A stretch of DNA of 5,204 nt from Cryomorphaceae bacterium (GTDB lineage: Bacteria > Bacteroidota > Bacteroidia > Flavobacteriales > UBA7312), in NCBI GenBank assembly GCA_018608925.1, contig JABAYQ010000100.1, forward strand, positions 1 through 5,204, given 5' to 3'. The translations under genes were made by a program, and so were the position numbers. Below, one piece after another: positions 1 to 5,204 of the stretch. The notes under the pieces were generated by a model. The model saw only the letters and a program-made list of their open reading frames with translations. It had not been told where the DNA came from and searched no databases. Every line of letters starts with the position of its first letter. The first letter of the stretch is position 1.

Positions 1-1485
1 GTGGCATACATATATATGCTCACCAATCAGGCCGAACAAGCATTGTTTTTTATAGAAAGTGCTTGTCAAATCGAAAGTGAAAACGTCTGGTACCAACAAC
101 TATTAGCTTCTGCCTTAGTAGAAAACCAGAGCTATAGCAAGGCAATTACAGCTTATGAAAAGCTTCTAGAGCTCGATCCTTTCAACCAAGATTGGTTTTT
201 CGAAATAGCAAGATCTTATCTACTTAGTGGACAACCAAAAAATGCAATCAAAACTTACAATCGTTTAGAAAAAGTAATCGGATTAAATGAACTTCTAATT
301 CAGCAAAAGAAAAACATCTTGCTTGATATTGGCGATAAGAAAGGTGCTATAACAGAGATAAATAAATGGATCAAATTGGATTCCACTAATTTAGACGCCC
401 TTAACGAATTAGCCCAGATTTATTCCTTAACCAACAATAGCAAGGGAGAAACAAAGACCCTAGAAAAAATACTTAGAATTGATCCTCTAAACGGAACAGC
501 ATTGCTTATTTTGTCGGACACTTATCGTTTAAATGGAGAGTCTGAAAAAGCATTCGAGACAACTAAAAAAGCATTTCAAAGTACTACATTAAGCATAGAC
601 TCTAAGATGAGAAGACTGCTTTCTTATTATGAGCTTGGAACTGACACTACAACCTTAAAGTTTGCATTCGAATTAATTGATGTCTTAAAAGAGATACACC
701 CTACAGACGCCAAGCCTTTTACTATTGCGGGCGATTATTACTATAGGTCAAACGATAATAATTTAGCCGCTTCTAATTTCGAAAAAGCATTGGAGTTAGA
801 TCCTAGCAGATATCCTATTTGGCAGCAGCTTATGATTATTTATTTTGATTTTGAGGATTATGAAAAAGTAGCAAGTTTAGCGGATAGATCTTTAGAGCTT
901 TTCCCAAGTCAAACTACTGCCTATTATTTTTCTGGCTTAGCAAATTTGCAATTAAAAAATTACGATAAATGTTTAGAAACTCTAGAAAATGGTTTGTTTT
1001 TCATCGTAAATAATAATCCGCTTAAAGGCCAGTTTTACACCGCCATTGGCGATGCTTATCACGGACAGGAAAACCACGAAGAATCAGACAAAGCCTACTC
1101 AAAGGCCTTAGAAATAGACCCTAATGACACTTATGTTCTGAATAACTTTAGTTACTATTTATCTTTACGTTCTGAAAATCTACAGCAAGCATTATCTATG
1201 ATGAAAATTTGTGTAGAACAAAAGCCGGGAGTTTCTTCTTATGAAGACACATACGCTTGGGTGTTTTTTAAGTTAAAAGATTACGATAACGCTCAAATAT
1301 GGCTTAAAAAAGCAATAGAAAGTGGAGGAGATAGTAGCCCTACAATTGTAGAGCATTATGGTGATGTTCTTTATTTTCTTAACCAAAAGGAAGAGGCCTT
1401 AAAGCAATGGATAAAAGCAAAAGAACTAGGCCTTGAATCGCCTATTTTGGACAAAAAAATACAAGATCAGAATTGGTATGAATAA
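1..1485 (+). CDS. Tetratricopeptide-repeat protein, 5' end outside the window
   Basis: This reading frame is open from the first base and encodes 494 residues. The GTG at position 1 is probably an internal valine, because there is no leader or signal peptide and the protein begins inside helical repeat sequence. The product is almost wholly TPR helix pairs of about 34 residues. Clear units lie near residues 29-62, 63-96, 131-164, 236-270, 271-304, 305-338 and 344-377, several ending in the typical L(E/R)(L/I)DP turn. The last 120 residues carry a recognisable signature: LNNFSYYLS (380-388), then YEDTYAWVFF (414-423), then EHYGDVL (451-457). I know this tail from large TPR proteins of Bacteroidota and Proteobacteria. 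TPRs are protein-binding scaffolds, and no catalytic domain is visible. The stop overlaps the next start by 8 bp, so it is probably co-expressed with the DUF4292 lipoprotein. Its partner and location cannot be read here because the N-terminus is missing. Confidence 0.9.
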   Translation: MAYIYMLTNQAEQALFFIESACQIESENVWYQQLLASALVENQSYSKAITAYEKLLELDPFNQDWFFEIARSYLLSGQPKNAIKTYNRLEKVIGLNELLIQQKKNILLDIGDKKGAITEINKWIKLDSTNLDALNELAQIYSLTNNSKGETKTLEKILRIDPLNGTALLILSDTYRLNGESEKAFETTKKAFQSTTLSIDSKMRRLLSYYELGTDTTTLKFAFELIDVLKEIHPTDAKPFTIAGDYYYRSNDNNLAASNFEKALELDPSRYPIWQQLMIIYFDFEDYEKVASLADRSLELFPSQTTAYYFSGLANLQLKNYDKCLETLENGLFFIVNNNPLKGQFYTAIGDAYHGQENHEESDKAYSKALEIDPNDTYVLNNFSYYLSLRSENLQQALSMMKICVEQKPGVSSYEDTYAWVFFKLKDYDNAQIWLKKAIESGGDSSPTIVEHYGDVLYFLNQKEEALKQWIKAKELGLESPILDKKIQDQNWYE

Positions 1486-2227
1486 GGCTGTTTTAATAGT
1501 ATTTTCTTTATTTCTTTTTTCGGCTTGCTCCACCTTGAAAAAATCAAGCTCTAGTGCACTTCCTTATAAGTCCAATACTTTTCTAGTTAAGAAAAGCCAG
1601 CAAAACAATCTAAATTACCAATGGTTTTCGGCAAAGATGAGTGGAACAGTTTTTGTAAACGAAAAGGCAATTCCTTTAAATGCAAATATTAGAATGCAAA
1701 AGGATAGTGTTATTTGGATTTCAGCAACAGCTCTTTTAGGAATAGAGGCCGTTCGTTTATTAATAACTCCTGATAGCTTTAAGATGATTAATCGACTAAA
1801 CTCGACTTATATATCGTCGGATATTTCCACGCTTTCTAATCGTTTCGGAGTTAACTTTTCTTTTTACGAACTCCAAAACAAACTTTTAGGTGATTTAGAT
1901 TTGGAGCAATTAAAATGGAAAAGCACTAGCGATAGCACAAATTACATACTTGCAAACACTACTAAGGGCAAACAAACACAAGCAACTCTAAATCCATCAT
2001 TTTTTGCAGTTCAATGGAGTCAAGATCAATTGCCTAAAAACAGTATGTTGTTAAATTATTCTAATTTTACCTCCTTTGAGCAGGGCTCTTTGCCTTTAAA
2101 AGTTTCTTTAAATATTAAGCAAGAAGAAAAAAAAATGCGGTTAAAGTATAGCTACTCTAAGATAGTTTTAGACCAAAAGAAAAAAGTTAAGTTTACAATT
2201 CCCAAAGGATATGAGCCAGCACTTTAG
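1478..2227 (+). CDS. DUF4292 family lipoprotein, possibly LolB-like
   Basis: The product is 249 residues from ATG 1478. A longer frame from TTG 1433 would bury the signal peptide behind 15 polar residues, so ATG 1478 is preferred. Residues 1-16 form a lipoprotein signal peptide (MNK, hydrophobic core, FSA) followed by Cys17. The residues after the cysteine (STLKK) lack the acidic cluster used for surface export in flavobacteria, so I infer a periplasm-facing lipoprotein. After a Ser-rich linker, residues 47-240 alternate in a beta-rich pattern typical of DUF4292. The core resembles LolB, the outer-membrane acceptor of lipoproteins: a strand starting near Trp49, an Arg-x-Gln-x-Asp strand (72-76), a hydrophobic LLGIEAVRLL stretch (86-95), a helical stretch ending LLGDL (136-140), and late antiparallel strands. 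The family name is fairly sure; the LolB role is inference from remembered LolB sequence. The gene overlaps the TPR gene by 8 bp and the EnvC-like gene by 17 bp. Confidence 0.85.
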   Translation: MNKAVLIVFSLFLFSACSTLKKSSSSALPYKSNTFLVKKSQQNNLNYQWFSAKMSGTVFVNEKAIPLNANIRMQKDSVIWISATALLGIEAVRLLITPDSFKMINRLNSTYISSDISTLSNRFGVNFSFYELQNKLLGDLDLEQLKWKSTSDSTNYILANTTKGKQTQATLNPSFFAVQWSQDQLPKNSMLLNYSNFTSFEQGSLPLKVSLNIKQEEKKMRLKYSYSKIVLDQKKKVKFTIPKGYEPAL

Positions 2228-3464
2228 ATTAATATTTTTATTTTTTTTGTTGGCAAGCCTTTCTGGCTTCAGCCAGAACAAAGAAGAGCTTCAACAAAAA
2301 AAGGAGCAGCTTCAGAAAGAAATTAGCCATACCAATACTTTGCTTGAAGCGGCAAAAAAAGATAAGGTACAGTCCGTTAATACTTTAAGAACGCTTCAAA
2401 GAAAAATTGAAAATCGAACTAAAATTATTTTAACAATTGAAATTGAACTATCCATATATAGCGATAGAATTAATCAGTTAAAATCTCAAATAGATAGCAC
2501 CCAAATTAACATTGAGAATAGGGAAAAAGAGATCGTAACTTTAAAAGAAGATTACGCTAAGATGATTTCTTACTCTTATTACAATCGCAATAGCCATAGT
2601 CGTTTGGCATTTGTTTTTTCTGCACAGAGCTTTTACCAAGCTTTCAAACGACTTAGTTACCTGCAGGAATATAGCTCTTTTCGAAGAGCTCAAGCTGAGC
2701 AAATCTCTAAAGCAGAAATGCAGCTTAAAGAGGAGCTTATGCTTTTTAAAACTCAAAAGGCATTAATAGCATTAGAAAAAAATCTAAAGAGTAAAAATCT
2801 AAGCCAATCTATAGACGAACAAGAGTTGCTTGCAATAGAAAAAGCTCAGCAAAACAACCTTGTTTCTTCCTTGAAGAGAAAAGAAAAACAACTTCGCACC
2901 CAGCTTGATGTAAAGCAGAAAAAAGCTAAGGCACTTAACGCTCAGATTCGAAAAATTATTGAAGAAGAAATACGCTTAGCTAAAGAGAATTCGAAAAAGT
3001 CAGGAAACGTAAATTACGAAATGACACCTGAGCAACAAATGCTTGCAGATAGCTTTACCCAAAACAAAGGCAATCTTCCTTGGCCTGTCGAAAGAGGTGT
3101 TATTGTGGAAAGTTTTGGAATACAAAAACATCCTGTTCTTCGCGGTATTGAGACCTTTAATAATGGAATAAAGCTAAGCACCGAAAACGCTTCTTTTGTA
3201 AGGGCTGTTTTTGAAGGAAAAGTATCTAGAATTATTAGCATTCCTGGTGCGGGAAAAGCGTTAATTATAAATCATGGAGATTATTTTACGGTTTACTCTA
3301 ACCTTAGCGACGTACTAGTTAAGGCGGGAGAAACGGTAGAACTGAAGCAAAATTTAGGCGTTGTTATTACTAATAAAAAGACCAAAGAAAGCATCACTGA
3401 ATTACAAATTTGGAAAGGCGATGAAAAACTTAATCCTTCTGATTGGCTTTTCAAGGCTTACTAA
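2211..3464 (+). CDS. envC: EnvC-type murein hydrolase activator (M23/LytM, degenerate)
   Basis: The product is 417 residues. Residues 1-21 are a Sec signal peptide, with likely cleavage before Gln22 (GFS|Q). Two long coiled coils follow, roughly 22-115 and 156-262, rich in Lys, Glu and Gln, separated by a less charged segment (about 119-155) containing the EnvC-like stretch LAFVFSAQSFYQAFKRLSYL. The C-terminal LytM (peptidase M23) domain starts near NKGNLPWPV (285-293) and runs to the end. Its zinc ligands are not kept: the usual HxGxD is N317-N-G-I-K321 and the usual HxH is E397-L-Q399; His355 remains. Loss of these ligands is a hallmark of EnvC/NlpD activators, which bind and switch on N-acetylmuramyl-L-alanine amidases that split septal peptidoglycan. 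The protein is therefore probably a periplasmic regulator and not itself a hydrolase. It is translationally coupled to the upstream lipoprotein gene by a 17-bp overlap. The partner amidase is not in the window. Confidence 0.9.
   Translation: MSQHFRLIFLFFLLASLSGFSQNKEELQQKKEQLQKEISHTNTLLEAAKKDKVQSVNTLRTLQRKIENRTKIILTIEIELSIYSDRINQLKSQIDSTQINIENREKEIVTLKEDYAKMISYSYYNRNSHSRLAFVFSAQSFYQAFKRLSYLQEYSSFRRAQAEQISKAEMQLKEELMLFKTQKALIALEKNLKSKNLSQSIDEQELLAIEKAQQNNLVSSLKRKEKQLRTQLDVKQKKAKALNAQIRKIIEEEIRLAKENSKKSGNVNYEMTPEQQMLADSFTQNKGNLPWPVERGVIVESFGIQKHPVLRGIETFNNGIKLSTENASFVRAVFEGKVSRIISIPGAGKALIINHGDYFTVYSNLSDVLVKAGETVELKQNLGVVITNKKTKESITELQIWKGDEKLNPSDWLFKAY
2673..2690 (+). repeat. Perfect 7-bp inverted repeat with TTCG loop inside envC
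   Basis: AGCTCTT (2673-2679) and AAGAGCT (2684-2690) are exact reverse complements around TTCG (2680-2683), so the transcript could form a UUCG-capped hairpin. The closing pair is U-A and not the C-G that makes UUCG loops most stable. It lies in the codons for the end of the segment between the two coiled coils (YSSFRR). No T-run follows, so it is not an intrinsic terminator. A second, mutually exclusive small hairpin (GCTCA-agc-TGAGC, 2688-2700) shares its right arm. It may be a chance product of coding sequence. Confidence 0.4.
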
Positions 3465-3476
3465 AAGAAATTTCCA

Positions 3477-3484
3477 TATTTTTG
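3477..3484 (+). promoter_or_regulatory. Candidate Bacteroidota -7 promoter element before tatA
   Basis: TATTTTTG fits the TAnnTTTG -7 consensus of the Bacteroidota housekeeping sigma factor. It sits in the 42-bp gap between envC and tatA, the only real gap in the window, and would start transcription about 10-17 bases before the tatA ATG. No convincing TTG -33 element lies at the usual distance upstream: the nearest TTG (3443-3445) is about 31 bases away, which is too far. The call rests on the -7 match and position alone. If active, it would let tatA-gatA be transcribed apart from the upstream genes. Confidence 0.45.
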
Positions 3485-3506
3485 TATTAACTAATTTTTA
3501 CACAAA

Positions 3507-3686
3507 ATGACTTCAAATCTATTTTTATTTGCTTTTGGTGGCCCAGAGATTTTCTTAATTGTTGTAATTGTTCTTATCTTGTTCGGAGGTAAAAAGATTC
3601 CTGAATTAATGAAAGGTGTTGGTAAAGGCATGAAGGAATTCAAAAATGCTAGTAAAGAAGAAAATCAAGAAGACAAAAACGATTAA
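3507..3686 (+). CDS. tatA: Twin-arginine translocase subunit TatA
   Basis: This is a 59-residue protein with the full TatA plan. A short periplasmic N-terminus ends in GGPEI (11-15), with Glu14 at the polar position just before or at the start of the membrane helix. One transmembrane helix follows (about 15-26, [12 protein letters not shown]), then the hinge FGGKKIPEL (26-34), then an amphipathic helix with the spaced glycines G37-V-G39-K-G41 and the conserved Phe45 (KEFKNA), then a short charged tail. TatA oligomers form the path through which the Tat system moves folded proteins with twin-arginine signals across the inner membrane. The short tail and the GGKKIPEL hinge favour TatA/TatE over TatB. 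No tatC is present in the window, as expected where tat genes are scattered. The start has an A-rich leader (acacaaa) and no Shine-Dalgarno sequence. The stop lies 6 bp before the gatA ATG, so the two are probably coupled. Confidence 0.95.
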   Translation: MTSNLFLFAFGGPEIFLIVVIVLILFGGKKIPELMKGVGKGMKEFKNASKEENQEDKND

Positions 3687-3692
3687 TTGTCT

Positions 3693-5120
3693 ATGCAAGA
3701 TTATTACTCTTTAGCATCTATTCAAAGCGATCTAAAATCTGGAAAGATTAGTTGCCATTCAATAACGGCTTCTTATCTTGATAGAATAAAAGAAAATGCA
3801 CACTTAAATGCATTTGTGGAAACCTTTGATCAAGAAGCACTTTCCCATGCTGAAGAAATAGACCAAAAAATTAAAGACAATACTGCTGGTAAACTTGCCG
3901 GCATGGTAATTGGGATAAAAGATAACATCTGTTATCAAAACCATAAGATTTCTGCAGCTTCTAAAATTTTGGGTGGCTTTGAAAGCTTGTTTTCTGCAAC
4001 CGTTGTACAAAGGCTATTACAAGAAGACGCTATAATTATCGGGCGTCTTAATTGCGATGAATTTGCAATGGGTAGCGCTAACGAAAACTCTCATCATGGC
4101 CCTGTTTTAAATCCGATTAACAACGACTATGTTTCTGGAGGTTCTTCTGGAGGTTCTGCTGTTGCAATTGCTGCAAAATTATGCTTAGCAACCCTAGGAA
4201 GTGACACTGGAGGATCTATTCGACAGCCAGCTTCTTTTTGTGGTGTTGTAGGCTTTAAGCCAACATACGGAAGAGTTTCACGATGGGGCTTAATTGCTTA
4301 CGCTTCTTCTTTTGATCAGATAGGCCCATTTACTCATACTGTTGAAGACACCGCATTAATAATGGAGGTTATGTCTGGTGGTGATGATTATGATTCTACT
4401 GTTTCCACTCAAGACGTACCTTCTTTTAGTCAAGACTTGTCTCAGCCCGTTAAAAAATTAAAAATTGCTTATCTTAAAGACTGTTTGGAAAATCCTTCTT
4501 TAGATCCCGAGGTAAAGCAACAATCCTTAGATATAATTGAAAAGCTTAAAGCTTTAGGCCATCAATTAGAGGCCGTTGATTTTCCATTAATAAATTACAT
4601 GGTTCCTACTTATTACGTTCTAACAACTGCCGAAGCATCTTCAAATCTTTCTAGGTTTGACGGAATTCATTTCGGTTATAGAAGTAAAGAAGCAAATGAT
4701 ATTCCAACAACCTATAAAAAATCACGTTCTCAAGGATTTGGTGAAGAAGTGAAAAGACGTATTATGTTAGGTACGTTTGTTTTGAGTTCGGGTTATTATG
4801 ATGCGTACTACACTAAAGCACAGAAAGTAAGGAAGCTTATTCAAGAAAAAACCGATCAGGTGTTTGACAAATATGACTTTATTATGTCCCCTACCACACC
4901 CCATACGGCTTTTGAAATAGGTAAGAAGTCCGACGACCCGACTACCGCTTATTTAGAAGATATATTTACAGTTCACGCAAACTTAGGAGGTTATCCTGCC
5001 ATTTCTTTACCCAAGGGACAGCATTCTAACGGATTGCCATTTGGTATTCAGTTTATGGCTCCTCAATTTAAAGACAGCAAACTTTTATCTTTTTCAAATC
5101 AAGTAATGAATGGCCTTTAG
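3693..5120 (+). CDS. gatA: Asp-tRNA(Asn)/Glu-tRNA(Gln) amidotransferase subunit A
   Basis: GatA is the glutaminase subunit of GatCAB. It releases ammonia from glutamine (or asparagine), which GatB uses to convert Glu-tRNA(Gln) and/or Asp-tRNA(Asn) to the correct amide form in the cytoplasm. From ATG 3693 the product is 475 residues, normal for GatA. An in-frame TTG at 3687, directly after the tatA stop, would add two residues (477); ATG is preferred. The amidase-signature Ser-cisSer-Lys triad is intact: Lys76 in GIKDN, Ser151 in GGSSGGS and Ser175 in GSDTGGS, matching S. aureus K79/S154/S178 after a small offset. KRRIMLGTF (354-362) and YLEDIFT (420-426) match the regions holding the substrate-binding Arg and Asp in that family. 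The intact GatA-type motifs and full length argue against an unrelated amidase. gatB and gatC are not in the window. The 3' end overlaps the next gene by 11 bp. Confidence 0.95.
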   Translation: MQDYYSLASIQSDLKSGKISCHSITASYLDRIKENAHLNAFVETFDQEALSHAEEIDQKIKDNTAGKLAGMVIGIKDNICYQNHKISAASKILGGFESLFSATVVQRLLQEDAIIIGRLNCDEFAMGSANENSHHGPVLNPINNDYVSGGSSGGSAVAIAAKLCLATLGSDTGGSIRQPASFCGVVGFKPTYGRVSRWGLIAYASSFDQIGPFTHTVEDTALIMEVMSGGDDYDSTVSTQDVPSFSQDLSQPVKKLKIAYLKDCLENPSLDPEVKQQSLDIIEKLKALGHQLEAVDFPLINYMVPTYYVLTTAEASSNLSRFDGIHFGYRSKEANDIPTTYKKSRSQGFGEEVKRRIMLGTFVLSSGYYDAYYTKAQKVRKLIQEKTDQVFDKYDFIMSPTTPHTAFEIGKKSDDPTTAYLEDIFTVHANLGGYPAISLPKGQHSNGLPFGIQFMAPQFKDSKLLSFSNQVMNGL

Positions 5121-5204
5121 ATCTATCTGCTTTTTTATCCTATTCTGTTTTTTTAGTTTTGGTGTTCTTGCTAATTCTAACGACTCAACTTTTGTTGATT
5201 CTGA
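5110..5204 (+). CDS. N-terminus of an exported protein, cut by the window edge
   Basis: A new frame opens at ATG 5110, overlapping the last 11 bases of gatA (including its stop) in the +1 frame, and stays open to the window end (31 codons). The peptide begins MAFRS, has a strongly hydrophobic core (ICFFILFCFFSFGVL, 6-20), and then A21-N-S-N-D, giving a plausible Sec signal peptide cleaved after Ala21 (V-L-A|N). The core has no lipobox cysteine in the right place: Cys7 and Cys13 lie inside the hydrophobic stretch and are not preceded by a lipobox. The mature part starts Ser/Asn/Asp rich. The family cannot be identified from 31 residues. From memory of related gene orders, a LysM/lytic transglycosylase (MltD-like) would fit the envelope context, but nothing in the visible sequence proves it. 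Confidence 0.7.
   Translation, partial: MAFRSICFFILFCFFSFGVLANSNDSTFVDS

Noticed and set aside
1..3. GTG as the true start of the TPR gene
   Set aside because: It coincides with the window edge, has no visible leader, and the peptide starts inside TPR-like helix; most likely an internal valine codon.
1040..1050. Small palindrome CGCCATTGGCG in the TPR gene
   Set aside because: Too short, lies in coding sequence, has no following T-run and no paired operator-like site.
1433..1477. TTG-initiated N-terminal extension of the DUF4292 gene
   Set aside because: It would place 15 polar, basic residues before a normal lipoprotein signal peptide and increase the overlap with the TPR gene; ATG 1478 gives a standard signal.
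2204..2209. AAAGGA as a Shine-Dalgarno site for envC
   Set aside because: It ends one base before the ATG, too close to work as a normal ribosome binding site, and it encodes PKG of the upstream protein.
2541..2756. Minus-strand open frame inside envC
   Set aside because: It lies antisense to a well-supported coiled-coil coding region and has no recognisable protein features of its own.
3014..3241. Minus-strand open frame inside the LytM domain
   Set aside because: Shadow of the conserved envC coding strand; no start context or domain.
3804..4010. Minus-strand open frame inside gatA
   Set aside because: Antisense to the conserved amidase-signature region around the catalytic Lys; no independent support.
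4133..4157. Short direct repeat TTCTGGAGGTTCT with 12-base period
   Set aside because: Explained by the repeated Ser-Gly-Gly-Ser codons of the GatA signature motif.

Overview
The window looks like chromosomal DNA of an AT-rich member of the Bacteroidota, probably of the Flavobacteriia/Cryomorphaceae type. The evidence is low GC, A-rich rather than Shine-Dalgarno-rich leaders before start codons, a TAnnTTTG-type -7 promoter element before tatA, and a DUF4292 lipoprotein, a family I know mainly from this phylum. Assignment below phylum level is a guess.

Layout: all six genes are on the plus strand and tightly packed. (1) The 3' part of a tetratricopeptide-repeat protein, open at the left edge (1-1485). 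(2) A DUF4292 lipoprotein with LolB-like features (1478-2227). (3) An EnvC-type murein hydrolase activator with coiled coils and a catalytically degenerate LytM domain (2211-3464). (4) A 42-bp gap with a candidate promoter. (5) A 59-residue TatA (3507-3686). (6) GatA, the amidase subunit of the tRNA-dependent amidotransferase (3693-5120). (7) The first 31 codons of an exported protein, cut by the right edge (5110-5204). Neighbouring genes overlap by 8, 17 and 11 bp at three junctions, and tatA and gatA are 6 bp apart. This suggests one operon, with a possible second promoter before tatA.

The theme is the cell envelope: possible lipoprotein placement (DUF4292/LolB-like), control of peptidoglycan splitting at division (EnvC), folded-protein export (TatA), and another exported product at the right end. 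GatA, a translation enzyme, is the functional outlier. I see no mobile element, CRISPR array, RNA gene or defence system, and no clear new biological system. The points most worth checking are the LolB-like reading of the DUF4292 lipoprotein, the loss of LytM catalytic residues, and the EnvC-TatA adjacency. There is no gene-free stretch longer than 42 bp.
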